A DNA stretch of 64,000 nt from Magnolia sinica (Eukaryota > Streptophyta > Magnoliopsida > Magnoliales > Magnoliaceae): contig NC_080582.1 in NCBI RefSeq assembly GCF_029962835.1, forward strand, positions 75,202,177-75,266,176, in the 5' to 3' direction. Below the pieces are notes generated by a model. The model was not told where the DNA came from, did no database searches, and worked only from the letters and a program-made list of their open reading frames with translations. Position numbers and translations under genes: made by a program. Position 1 is the stretch's first letter, and every line of letters begins with the position of its first letter. Below, in pieces: positions 47,257 through 60,058 of this stretch.

Positions 47257-48580
47257 GGGATGTAGAGATGGAAATTTTTGGTTTTCATGGTGGGGGATGG
47301 TTTGTGAGGGATACAGAGAAGGAATTTGTGGGATTCTACATTGATTAGTACTATTCTTTTCTATCAGCAGTAATATTTTTTCAAGTTGAAAGTTCTAAAG
47401 ATTTTTAATACCATTTATTATTTATTTTTCAGACAAATGATACTTGTTTCCTACTCACAGCTTCTTCTTTTCTCTCTTTTTTTTTTTTTTTTTGGATAAA
47501 TAATCAATTGTTTTGGATCAACGACCCATTATTTGGATGGCTAGGCTTTTTCCACTGAAGGGATCCAATAATCAAGTTGGAATGTCAGACCAATCAATCA
47601 TCACATGGGCCACACGAAAGCTCCTAAGGAGGGATGTCCATTGTATCGACTCCATCATCACATGGAGTGGCCCATTCTGGGTTGGCATGGATTTTGGTTC
47701 ATCCAATAGAACATACCCCACCCAATGCACGGTTCGGATATCTAACATGCTCAAGTGAAAAACATGTTTGGGCCATCACAGCCACACGTTAGATGAGCCA
47801 ATCGATTTCCTCAAATCAGAGCCACACGGAAGCTCTAAAATGTTTGCGGGGCTGATCCAGGTTGTTGTGTTTCCTCAGGGTAGATGGGGACGGCCATAAG
47901 AAGCTCCAAATTTTATGTTGGCCTATTGTAATGTTTTCATGGAATCTAATCCGTTCAAATGGTGCAAAGCATAAAAAATGAGACGCCCTAATTAGACCAA
48001 TACAAGACAATACTGCATTTCTATTGGACGTTCAATAACATGACACATCACGGCGGCACCTAGGTCTTTTCTTCCCTTCAAACCTCTCAAGGGTTGAAAA
48101 TCGGCATGTCAGGATATCAACACTTGACAGGAAAAAAAAAAAGATTAATAGAAAGAAAAAGAAATTGAGGCGTCCAATAAAAAACCATGTAGGGGCATTT
48201 GATTAATGCATGGCAAAAACACTCTTGGGCCCAAGCTTTTTTATTCCTTTCGAACCTGGCGGAAGACCCAGTGTAAAAAATCAGCATGTTAGGGCATCAC
48301 ATCATCCAGTCCTAAATAAATATTCCAAGTACCACAGAAACCCTCACAAAACATGGCAATAAACATTGTTAAAATATGCCTTTGAAAGTAATAAAATTAT
48401 TATGATCTAATATATGTGTGTCCCCATTGGTATCAATCAATACTAGTAGTATCATGCACAATGCTACTTGAGAACCTTAGAGACATTTCTTGTGGCAGTG
48501 CTGTCTTTCATGGTTTTCCGGTGTCACAACATACAAATGAGACACCCTAAATCCTAGGCAAATATAGCCATTAAGTGAGG
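47257..48580. other. ENODL 3' side and intergenic DNA
   Basis: The first 150 bp should contain the 3' untranslated region, with AT-rich taccatttattatttattt at about 47410. A T17 run lies at about 47478. No further gene is recognised. Confidence 0.45.
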
Positions 48581-48588
48581 CATGTAAC

Positions 48589-49475
48589 TAGAGGTGTACA
48601 TGAGTCGAGTTAGCTCATTAGCTCGCTTGAATCGACCGGGAAAAGCTCGACTCGATTCTGATCGAAACTGTGTTCGAGCCGAGTCAAGCCAGTTTTATTG
48701 AGCTCAAAACATTTCGAATCGAGTCCGAGCTGGACCGAGCTCGACTCGATCTTGAGGTCAAACCCGACTCGGTTTGGCTCGGATCAGCTCGAATTGATTT
48801 TTTGACCCAGTCGCCCAAAACATGGTTTTTTTTTTTAAAAAAAACCTAACCCCAGCGCCCACTGTCGGCCGTTCGCCCAACACTAAAAACTCTAACCCCA
48901 CTCATCTCTCTCTTGCCGTTCTTCAACGCTCGAATGGCGACCGACGACCACTCTCCTCTCCTCTCTTTCTTGCCGTTCTCCAGCACCCGACCGATGACTA
49001 CTCTCCCTCTCATCTCTCTCCATTCTCCAGCGTCTGTTCAGACGATCAGCAACTGAAAGGTACTCTCCTCTACTCCTCTCCTCATCTCATCACACTGCCT
49101 CCGGCTGGGGTGTGGCGAGCGGCGAGCTGCGAGCAGTGTCTGTTCGATTAGCGGACCCCACCTGACCATTGGCCTGGTGGCTATGGCCCAATCAGACAGT
49201 AAGACCCCACCTGAGCACTGGCCATGTGGCTCTGGTCCACTCGGACGATCGGACGCCACCCGTGACCCTACCACTGGTCGAACTCGACTCGAAAACTCGA
49301 ACTCAAACTCGGCTCGAACTCAGCTCGAACTGGTCCAAGTTGCTGACTGAGCCAGCCAAGCTACCAATCCAGTCTCGATGACCGAGCCGAGCCGAGTTCG
49401 AGCTGAGGACTCTTGCCGGCCGAGTTGAGCCGAGCTAGGCAAAGATCGGCTCGGATCGACTCGTGTACACCTCTA
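48589..49475. mobile_element. Non-autonomous hAT-like transposon
   Basis: The ends tagaggtgtacatgagtcga and cgactcgtgtacacctcta are inverted repeats. The flanks catgtaac (48581-48588) and cctgtaac (49476-49483) match in 7 of 8 positions, as expected for hAT. Subterminal regions are dense in gagctcgactcga variants. The interior (about 48830-49270) is CT-rich, with three similar segments of the type ctctctcttgccgttctcca, and looks like a foreign, possibly captured, leader sequence. No transposase. Confidence 0.75.
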
Positions 49476-49739
49476 CCTGTAACTTGTTTCCTGTAATGGC
49501 ACATTTCTTTGGTGTGGTCCACTTGAGTTTGGCCTAATTTTTGGGCATCCAATAATCATGCCGAGAGGCTCACCTATTGCATGGTTTGAATAACAAAAAC
49601 ATATCACTGGGCCAAGCACTTTTCTTCCTTTCAAACCTTACTCAAGATCTAGGGTTTAAATGAGTATGTCAGGGTAATCCATGATCATTACTTGATAGAT
49701 ACTACAAATTGTGCAATTTGTTGGGCACAAATGAACAAC

Positions 49740-50910
<1,171 letters not shown>

Positions 50911-52379
50911 ATAGCCTCTCGAGCTCTCTAAGGCTTGCCCTAGACTTGCATGACCACACTGGATGGAGACAATCCTTGATCTAGGATCACTCTGCCACCA
51001 AACGCACTTATCCTCTCATCGAGTTTGAATCACAAATCCTTTTGCAAACATTCCTCAAAGTTTTTTCAAAATAAGTTATTTACATACATATAATTTTATA
51101 AAAATAGTTTACAAATCATCATCCCACAAACTCGATAATGCCACAACAAATAAGTCTCAAAGTGCGTAATCATGGTCTTAGGAATCTGGTGTCGCTGCCA
51201 AGGTGTTTTTCTTAGGCAATTATGTGATTCAGAATCAACCAAGCCGCTTTCCTACCAATACATCTCAGGTCGAATCAATCACGACCATCGTCTAAAGTAG
51301 CGACATTCAATCTCATCATCCTATATGCAAAGGTGGGTAGCTGATGGCATAATGGTCACTTACAAGACTAGCTTGCTTGCACAATGCACTGACTAGATTG
51401 GATCAACCACCAGTAGGTAAATCGATCCTGAAGTAGAGTCTGACTCAATGATCCAAGCATGTGCTAACTCATTCACACCGCAAAGTAGACATTACTAGGC
51501 ATATGTTGGGTCTATAATGCGTAGGTCATGCCTAAAGTGTGTGAGTTCACGTTGAGCAACTTCTAACCTCAAGTAGATATCCCGCTTAAAGCGCGTGAGT
51601 GATGGCTTGTTAACTCCTAACCCGGTTCCATACATGACATGACATCATCATGAAACAAATGTCTTGACTAAAGCGCGTGAGTACTGACTTAGCAACTCTT
51701 AACCTTGCTGCCACTATGAATGTCACTGGAGAATCGGCCCATGAAAGTTGTGGTTTTCCGACAGAGCAAATTTGACTCCCAAAGTCTCATATCCAGTCAC
51801 TCAAAGCCATCCACTGTGTGGTGGCACAAGCTAATAAGCACGAACACGCACGAAAATATATTTGAACATGTCCTACATATTAAGAATCCAAATTGTGTAT
51901 ATATAATTGTGACTGGAGGCGATCACGCCTTAACTCACGCTTCCTCATCTTTTATATTGCCATAGAAGGTAGTTGCACCTCAACATGCTTGCTCATCCTG
52001 AACATGCCTCCTAAGCGCATGTCGGGGGGTCAATTCCCATGAGAGTAGGGAAGACTAGCCTGTCGACAAAAAAATAAATAAATGAAAACATATGGTCCGC
52101 TATTAATGATCTCAAAGCCTAAAAGAATTGATTGCACATAAATATTTAATTGATGTGAGGAATATAAAAGGTGCATTCAAAATATATGACATTAATAACT
52201 TACATCACCCAGCTCGAGAGTACATGAGACTCTATTCCAACACTTAAGTGCAAGTCTTAAATACTATATAATGGAATTTATACCATTACAACTAGTGGGG
52301 AATGCAATTTAAAAAATTTACATAAAATTACAACAGTCTCACTCTCATAAAATACATCAAACTCTCATCAGTCTCATCT
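50911..52379. other. Non-coding stretch between LTR segments and copia coding part
   Basis: No gene or clear repeat apart from a weak recurring phrase aagcgcgtgag (51531-51690, three times: aagtgtgtgagttcacg, aagcgcgtgagtgatgg, aagcgcgtgagtactga). It may be unrecognised retroelement sequence. Confidence 0.4.
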
Positions 52380-55300
52380 ACCTTACATGTATTTAAAACA
52401 TATATCTCTAGCAATTGGTTTTATCATGGGATCAACTAACATTTCTCTAGTGGGAATATACTCAAGTATAATTTGCCCATCTCTTACCGAATCTCTAACG
52501 TAGTAATACTTCATATCAATGTGCTTGGATTTCTCATGGTGCTTCGGATATTTTACAAGGTCAATGGTTGATGTATTATCCATCTTTACTAAGAGAGGGC
52601 TTTTAGCAATAGGAACACCTAAGGTTCTCAAAATTTTCATAATCTACATGCCTTCTTGGATTGTTGTGCAACGTGCAATATATATTCGGCTTCCATAGTT
52701 AAAAGTGAGGTCAAAAATTATTTCTTACTGCTCCATGCAAGAACTCCTCCATTCAGTATAATACATATTCAGAAGAGACTTGCTTTTATCTTGATCATCT
52801 CCCCAAGATGCATCAAAATAGGCTTGCACTTTTAGCTTAGTGCCTTGGTAACATAACATATAATCCTTTGTTCCTCGAAGATAATGAAAAATCTTCTTGA
52901 TTGCTTGCCAATGTGCTTATCCCGGATTACTTTAATATCTACTCATAAGACTTACAATGTAACAAACGTCTGGCCTAGTACAAAGCATGGTATACATAAG
53001 ACTACTTGTGGTACTAACATACGGTACAAATGACAGTCTGCTTTAAAAAAAAAAAAATCAGATTGAGGACACGTGCTTCTACTTAATTTAGAATATTTAT
53101 CCATTGGAGTTTCAACTGGCCTTGATTTATGCATCTTGAATCGTTTTAAGATCTTCTCGATCTAAGATGCTTGTGATAAGCCTAAAAATTTCTTCAAACG
53201 ATCTTTTATGATTTTCACGCCTAATATAAAGTTTGCTTTGCCAAGGTCTTTTATTTCAAAATTTGAAGATAGTCGTTCCTTGGTCGAGAGAAGCATTTAT
53301 ATATTATTGCTAGCTAGTAAAATATTATCAACATATAAAGATAATATTAGTAAATGTTTTCCAGATCGCTTTATGTATACATAGTGATCTTCTTCACACA
53401 TAAAGAATACAAAAGAAGTAATGACTTCATGGAATTTTATATACCATTGCCTAGATGATTGCTTTAGCCCATAGATAGATTTTAAAAGTTTACAGAGCTT
53501 GTTTGCATGACCTTTTTCGACATATCCTGCAGGTTGTTGCATATAAATATCTTCTTGTAAGTCCCCATTCAAAAATGCCATCTTCACATTCATTTGGTAT
53601 AATTTTAAATATATGTACGCCACCATAGTCAAAATTATGTGAATTGATGTACACCTAGCTACTGGGGAGAAAGTTTCTTCATAATTGCTACCTTTTACTT
53701 GTGTGAAGTCTTTTGCTATCAGACAAGCTTTGTATTTGTCAATCTAACCATTTGCTTTTCTTTTGATTTTGAATACTCGCTTATTTACAATTGTTGTATG
53801 ACCTGCTAAAAGATCAACTAGCTTCGAAACATACATTTTCAACATTGAATCAATTTCCTTATCCATTGCATGAATCCAATTTTTGAAATCTAGGGATGCT
53901 AGTGTAGCTTGATATGAATCATGCCTATCTTCATCTGCTGCGATGCAAGAGTACAATTCTCCTTTTATGTCAAAATATCTTTTAGGAATTCTTCCTTGCA
54001 AACTGCGTCGTAACTCCAGAACACTAGCCGATGTGCTCCCATTGACTTCATGAATCGTAAAAAAGCCTTGATTGTCATTGTTTAGATTACCGTTCACACT
54101 TTCTTGAATTGTATCTAATGTCTCATAAAGTTCTATTTGTATTATGATTTCTAATAGGATACCTATCTTCTACAAATGTTACATCTTGGGACTCGACTTC
54201 AATCCATCTACCTTGATTTTCATATACCATCATATACCCTTCCAAGTGGATAGGACATCGGATAAATGTGCACTCTATTCTTCTTCTGTCTAAATTACTT
54301 CTATTTGGAGTGGGAAGTAAAACATGACCTAATGAACCCCATGGATGTAAATAATCTAATGATAGTTTCTTACCAATCCATAAATCAAAAGGTGTCTTGA
54401 GAATTGATTTCGAATGAACTAAATTTAATGTATAGGTGGTTGTAAGCGATGTATCTCCCAAAAAATTAATAGGTCCAATCTGTATTTTTAAAAGCAATCA
54501 AGTGCTTCTGATTTTTGAGAGATCAAATACGTCATTCTGGATCGGGAGTTGTCATCAATGAAAGTTATAAAATATTGACACCTATTTCGAGTTCGAAAGT
54601 TCAAAGGACCATATATCACCATGTATGATTTGCAAATGATTAAAAAAAAAAAAATTGTTTACATCTATCTACTTTAGAAACATATTTTCTAGTTGCCTTC
54701 CTTGACGCACAATACTCACAAAATGATAAATATATCTTTATCAGTTTTCCTAATAATCCGTCTCATCTTAATTAATCATACAATTATTTCCTATGTGTCC
54801 TAGTATGTTATGCCACTTAATAGATTCAGATACAATATTAGTATTGGTTAAACTAATAAAAGATGAAGAACTACTTGGCATTGATGAAAATGTATTTACA
54901 ACATCTAATTTGAAAAGATCTCCTCATAATTCTCTCCAGGTAAGTATTACATTATTCTTTCTCCATGGGATTCTCTTTAGAAAATCCTGCTCAAAATTTT
55001 CTTGCACTAAACTAATAATAGACACTAAATTTCTTCTCATTCCAGGAACAAAAACAGTGTTTTTGAATAGAACAGACTATCACATCTTTAACTCAAGGCG
55101 GTATGTACCAACACTGACGACATTCTTTGATGCATTATTTTTCATGTATAACTTGTGAGTTCTGAGTAGGATAGTCTAAAAGTCTACAAAGTCATCTCTC
55201 TATTTTGTTATATGCCTAGTTGCCTTTGAATCCACGGTCCATTTATTAACATTTAAATCAGCTATCAATACTTGTGTACAAACACAACCAATGAATGGAA

Positions 55301-55420
55301 GGAATATTACTATTTTTCGGCCAGGGAAAGTCATAATAACCCAATGCCCTTGCTTTTTGCATACGAAACATGAGCCATCACCTTATTCCTTGGCTCTCTC
55401 TCTTGTGGCCTAGGTGGATA
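52380..55420 (-). mobile_element. Ty1/copia retrotransposon relic
   Basis: In minus-strand order from the right: a gag-type zinc knuckle (CFVCKKQGHW near 55370), pre-integrase and integrase parts, an integrase C-terminus (54123-54497, with TPFDLWIGKKLSLDYL), reverse transcriptase (about 53300-54100, with MAFLNGDLQEDIYMQQP and YGLKQSSRQWY) and RNase H (52383-52640, with NTSTIDLVKYPKHHEKSKHI). Copia superfamily; clearly broken, with about ten or more breaks, so probably an old insertion. Confidence 0.88.
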
Positions 55421-55880
55421 TGGTTGATTTTGAGGTGGGTATGACTAAGGTCAAGGTCATTTTGACAATGAGTTGAGATTGGAGGAAAACGAAGAAAAAT
55501 GGGTGGACAATAAAATGGATTGAATTGGCTAGTTGGAGCATATTGTCTACCTAATTTCCTAAATCTTTTATTTGATCACTCAAATTTCTTTCGACTTTAT
55601 ACAGTAAAAACAACATTGCTGCTACACTAAACATCCCTATATTCAACCTCATGCTCTAAGCGATTTGCTAAATACTTAATAAGATGTAATGGATTTACAT
55701 ATAAAGTTGGGTCTAGCCGGGCTGGGTTAGTACGAGTCAGGATAAAATGACTTGAGCACAAGCCCGGCTCAAAATTGAAGGACCATGCATGCTCGGCCCG
55801 GACCGGCCCACAGCCCGGCCTATTGCCATCCTTCATATAATCCCTTGTCCGAGCTGCCTTCAAAACCCATAACAAAGAAA

Positions 55881-56969
55881 ATGAGATCAATCGCCTTCTC
55901 CTCCTTTCTTCGCTCCAAAACCCTCTCTCCTCTCTCCTTATTCTCTTCTCCCGCCCGTCTCTTCACCTCCCAAAACCCTAACCCTAACCCTCGCACCCGA
56001 ACCCCTCTCGAGAAGCAATTCGACTCTTGGACCGCCCGCCTCAGGCCCGGCTTCACCCCATCCGACGTAATCTCCGCCCTCCGTTCCCAGACCGACCCCG
56101 ATCTGGCCGTCGATATCTTCCGATGGACCGCCCTCCAGCGCGGCTACCGCCACAGCCCCGCCGTGTACCACACCATCTTCGACATCACTGCCTCGGCCCG
56201 CCGATCGTCCCACGCTGAAGCCCTCATTGACGAGGTCCTAGCCGGCGCATGCTCGCCGGACCCCGATCTCTACAATTCTATGATCCGCTTCTGCTGCCGC
56301 CACCGCCACCTCTTCAACCGGTCCTTTGATGTGTTCAAGAAGATGCAGCGATCTGATGGATGTAAGCCCTCACTCGAAACGTATTCAATGCTCTTGAATT
56401 CGCTCCTCCGCAGGTTTAATCGGTTGAATGTCTCTTATGTCTATTTGCATGCTGTTCGATCCCTGCTCAAACAGATGAAAGCGTCGGGTGTGATTCCTGA
56501 CACTTTCACTTTGAATCTGATTGTGAAAGCTTACTCTAAGTGTTTGGAAATGGACGAGGCGATTCGGGTTTTCCGCGAGATGGGTCTTTATGGATGCACG
56601 CCGGATGGGTATACGTACAGTTACTTAACGAAAGGATTGTGCGAGAAGGAGCGGGTTGCTCATGGTTTTGGGTTCTACCAAGAGATGAGAGGGAAGGGTT
56701 TTGTGCCAACCAGTAGTACTTACATGATTTTGATATGTAGCCTTTCGATGGAGCGGAGATTTGAAGATGGGATTGATGTTCTGTTTGATATGTTGGATAA
56801 TTCGATGGTTCCAGATGTTTTGACGTATCGGACACTGTTGGAAGGGTTGTGTAGAGAAGGGAGGGAAAATGATGCATTCGGGCTTCTCGAAGAATTGAGG
56901 AAGAAAGAAGGTTCAATGGGGGAAAGGGTTTACAGTAGTTTGTTGGATGGATTGCATTTGCTTCGATGA
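55881..56969 (+). CDS. P-class pentatricopeptide repeat protein, probably mitochondrial (At3g25210-like)
   Basis: Single exon, 362 residues. The ATG at 55881 is chosen because the following MRSIAFSSFLRSKTLSPLSL is a typical Arg/Ser-rich organelle-targeting start; the frame is open further upstream to 55785, but that part lies in transposon-like gcccggc sequence. After LEKQFDSWTARLRPGFTPSD come P-class PPR motifs from about residue 75 to 355, including VIPDTFTLNLIVKAYSKC and CTPDGYTYSYLTKGLCE. There are no E or DYW domains, so a role in organelle RNA stability, splicing or translation is expected and not editing. Length and motifs recall Arabidopsis At3g25210 (from memory). The coding start is GC-rich and falls in GC content along the gene. 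Its last 120 bp are repeated downstream. Confidence 0.9.
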   Translation: MRSIAFSSFLRSKTLSPLSLFSSPARLFTSQNPNPNPRTRTPLEKQFDSWTARLRPGFTPSDVISALRSQTDPDLAVDIFRWTALQRGYRHSPAVYHTIFDITASARRSSHAEALIDEVLAGACSPDPDLYNSMIRFCCRHRHLFNRSFDVFKKMQRSDGCKPSLETYSMLLNSLLRRFNRLNVSYVYLHAVRSLLKQMKASGVIPDTFTLNLIVKAYSKCLEMDEAIRVFREMGLYGCTPDGYTYSYLTKGLCEKERVAHGFGFYQEMRGKGFVPTSSTYMILICSLSMERRFEDGIDVLFDMLDNSMVPDVLTYRTLLEGLCREGRENDAFGLLEELRKKEGSMGERVYSSLLDGLHLLR

Positions 56970-57004
56970 GGATAGACACGCTGAATTGGGTTGCAATGTC
57001 ATGC

Positions 57005-57190
57005 TTAAATTCCAAGCCCTTTTCTGTACCTTCAGCGGGGAAAGCAGGTGGTACAGTCATTTATACTTCTTCCTGAAGTTCTCCATTACAGAGAGCACTC
57101 GTCTTTGCAGGCACTGAAAGAATCACTCTCATTGAGTTGAACTTGGCTACCAGAGCAAATGTTTCCAGGTAGTCGATCCCAGAAATTTTA
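57005..57190 (-). mobile_element. Small copia reverse-transcriptase remnant
   Basis: On the minus strand this stretch reads [20 protein letters not shown] and on towards NGELQEEVY, matching the copia RT region around the first catalytic block. Only about 60 codons remain. It sits between the PPR stop codon and the first downstream copy of the PPR 3' end. Fossil fragment. Confidence 0.75.
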
Positions 57191-57480
57191 ATGAATTTGA
57201 AAGAAATTGTATTTAGTCATTTGTATGGAACTTGTGACGCATTCACTTGCGTCAGGGGTCCTAGATACGCAACTGCTCTTGATATCATCCCACCACCTTT
57301 TGTGGAGATGGTTGATACTCCACAGCATATAGCTAGCCCGACAGGACCAATTGATTTGTGTATTGAATTACAAATTGAGAGGGATTGTGGTTATTGTATG
57401 AAAATCCCAAATAACTATCAAGATGGAGGTTATCCTATAGATCCATTTCCTTCATAGGAATCTGATGCTTTTTGCAGTTG
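57191..57480. other. Unrecognised segment with an 88-codon open frame
   Basis: A plus-strand ATG frame runs 57191-57457 (contains [20 protein letters not shown]). I cannot match it to a family, it has no visible promoter context, and it lies between two repeat-derived pieces. It could be chance or a fragment of an unknown gene. Confidence 0.25.
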
Positions 57481-58200
57481 TTGTCTCAGGTAAGGGAGGG
57501 AAAATGGGGCATTTGTTCTCCTCGAGGAATTGAGGAAGAAGGAAGGTTCAATGGGGAAAAAGACTTGCACTAGTTTGTTGGATGGAGTGCATTTGCTTGG
57601 TCAATGGTAGACATGCTGAATTGGCTTGCATTTTTGTGCTTAAATTTAAATGTTATCCCCTTCGCAGGAATTCAACTCTTGTTGCAGTTGTCTTGGGGAA
57701 GGGAGGGAAAATGATGCATTTTTTGCTGCTCAAAGAATTGATGAAGGTTCAATGGGGAAAAGAGTCTACTAGTTTGTTGGATGGATTGCTTAGTTGGGGG
57801 TAGGCAAAACTAAGTGGGTTGTATTTTTATATTTAAATTCAAACTTTATTCCCTTTGCGGTTGTCTCGGGAAAAGGAAGGAAAATTATATTTTTGGAGTG
57901 CTTGGGGAGTTGAGGAAGGAGTTTTTTGAGGGGTAAAAGACATGCATGACTGTGGTGGATGGAGTGCGATTTGTTTAGTCATGGAAGATGCTTACTCGGG
58001 TTATGTTCTCCTGCTTTGATTTCTTTGTGGGATTGTGATGCTGTTGGAACTTTGAAGGGGATAGGGAGAAACAGAAAATGAGTTTGTTATGCTTGAAGAA
58101 TTGTGGGACTGGATGAAGGAGAACATTTACACAATTGTGTCAGGCGGATTGTACTTGCTATGTGGGAGATTATGGATGAATTGAATTGATTATTCATGCT
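57481..58200 (+). pseudogene. Four tandem decayed copies of the PPR gene 3' end
   Basis: The motif gggagggaaaatg, which marks codons near the end of the PPR gene (56859), recurs at 57495 and 57700, and in weaker form at about 57875 and 58063. Each is followed by gaggaattgaggaag-, ggttcaatggggaaa-, tagtttgttggatgg- and gctgaattgg-like blocks. Spacing is about 175-205 bp. Similarity to the gene falls from copy to copy. These are partial gene duplicates covering about the last 35-40 codons and 3' flank, with frames disrupted. Confidence 0.85.
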
Positions 58201-58324
58201 TTCCATTGAAATGTTATTCTTGTTGCTGCAACAAGAATAACATTTCAATGGAAAGCATGAATAATCAATTCATCCCGAATTCCATCCTGCAACAAGAATA
58301 ACATTTCAATGGAAAGCATGAATT
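58183..58324. repeat. Palindrome with 44-bp perfect arms plus a third arm
   Basis: 58183-58226 and 58228-58271 are exact reverse complements separated by one base. A further copy of the right arm starts at 58289 and, with gaps, its complementarity reaches back to the tacttgctatgtggga block of the fourth PPR-tail copy (58151-58167 against about 58340-58360). The arm is the tail of the duplicated PPR unit turned around. Confidence 0.93.
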
Positions 58325-58360
58325 ACCAAATCATCCCTATATCCCACATAGCAAGTACAA

Positions 58361-58980
58361 TCCCTAATTTCCATTTATTTTATCAAGAAGCATGGAAATG
58401 GAAGGTATTGTGCAATGGCCATTTCAGTAGCTCTATGGAGGAAGAACCATAAGCCTCAGGCGAATCTTGCTTTGCTTTGTTGTGTTTATTCAAGGTAATG
58501 TGTAATTGATTGGAAAATATGCCCGTATTGGTGTTTGCATACAATTAAAACTAAATATGAAATGTATTTTATCAAGAATTCTGAAACAATAGTATGCCCA
58601 CATTATTGATGCAGGACAGGACCCTTGGATAGTCATGATTAGCCTGCAATCTCAATATCAATTCTTCAAGAATATAAATATTTTTTTCAAACTGTAATTC
58701 TTCAAGAATATGTAAGGGCAATAAATTTAAAAATAAATGACTAGATTTGAACATTTATCTCTCCTCATTCAACGTGGATAGCATCATAACATCCAATAAT
58801 GATACGGGAAGTGAGACACCATGTATGTCCACAACATCACACTGTGCTTATATTGAGAATCACACCCTAACCCAATTGGTTTTGAGGAATAAAGTAAGAA
58901 AATCTTTTTATGCATGCCATTCCAGAAAAAGGTCTCTCGATGCATAAAAACTTCAATTTACTTCTTTTTCTTCTTCTTCC
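58361..58980. other. Intergenic DNA, nothing recognised
   Basis: AT-rich, with no credible open frame. Weak short repeats ttcttcaagaatat at 58664 and 58699. Confidence 0.45.
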
Positions 58981-60058
58981 ATTCAACTATTCATAGAAGA
59001 GTCTTCACAAGTTCATGTTTTTTTCTTAAAAAAGAAAAAAAGAAAAAGAAAAAGAAAGAAACCCTAAAATAAGATTGACCATTCTTACAAATATTTAAAA
59101 TACTTTTCAATTCCATCAATGCGGTGCGAGTTGAGAGATCAAGAGAGGAGGGCTCAAGCTCTAGTGGCTTCTGTTCTTCAGAATATTTAATTCCTGCCAT
59201 CGATCAACCCATTAATTGGCCACCCACATCATCATCCAATTCACTGGTATGTTCCTCCTTTTGATCTATTAGCAAATCCTGTGCGTTCATTGGTTCTTGA
59301 AGTTCATTTTCTGAAGGCTTTCCTGATCTCCTCCAGCATGGGTTTCATTATGAACTTTTTTCTGTCCTTAATGAATGTGTAATTGTTCTCCTCATGAGTG
59401 TTGTCTTTCTACTTCTATATGAATATTGGTATCAGGGCCCATAATGAGAAGAAAAAAAAATGAAGTATTGTCTTCTTTTCCCCATCTTACAATTTTCCCT
59501 AACAAGACTAGAGATGTATTGACAGCAGGACTGGACTGTGTATGGTTGATCAATTGCTGGCCCCTTTGCCTTTGTTATGCTTCTCTCCAGAGAGGTGTCG
59601 TTTGCATTGCAGCCATGCATCTACATGTGCCAAGCACAAAGCACCCCATGTGTAAGATATCAAGGGTGTTCATTATATCAAGAAGCTGTTTGTCAAGTCT
59701 GCACTTGTTGTTTGGAATAAGCTGTGCAGGTCACGTCGTCTTGGGCTAGCTGTTCAATTACTCATTTGTCAAGCACTTGTTGTTTGGAATAAGCTATGCA
59801 GGTCATGTCGTCTTGGGCTAGCTGTTCAATTACTCATTTGTCAAGCATTTAAGAACAGGAAATAGAATAACACGTGAAGAGCTAAAGATGGATGGTGACA
59901 CATATAGCATTTATAGTGCATATATACACCGACACATGGCATATGTGAGGCGCTTGAAGATTGACAATGGCACAGTAGTACATGCAGGTTCGTGAACATG
60001 AATAGTGGTACATGAGGCGCTTGAAGATTGACAGTGGCACAGTAGTACATGCAGGTTT
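58981..60058. repeat. Segmental direct repeat, copy 1
   Basis: Starts attcaactattcatagaaga and matches 62942-64000 with a few per cent difference and small indels (the second copy lacks 18 bp around 59607-59624). Inside are a tandem pair of about 77 bp (ttgtcaagcacttgttgttt, near 59690-59850) and a tandem pair of about 67 bp (gaggcgcttgaagattgac, near 59945-60080). A primer-binding-like tggtatcagggcc at 59429 suggests that part derives from an LTR retrotransposon leader. Confidence 0.92.

Noticed and set aside
54793-55158. Forward 121-codon frame opposite the copia relic
   Set aside because: Antisense of copia pre-integrase sequence.
57191-57457. 88-codon frame between the copia remnant and the PPR-tail copies as a real gene
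   Set aside because: No recognisable family, no promoter or splice context, position between repeat-derived pieces. Listed only as unrecognised sequence.
59426-59749. Frame starting MVSGPIMRRKK as a gene duplicated at 63385
   Set aside because: Both copies lie in the segmental repeat. The 18-bp gap and tandem pairs run through it without respect for coding, and it overlaps a primer-binding-like site.
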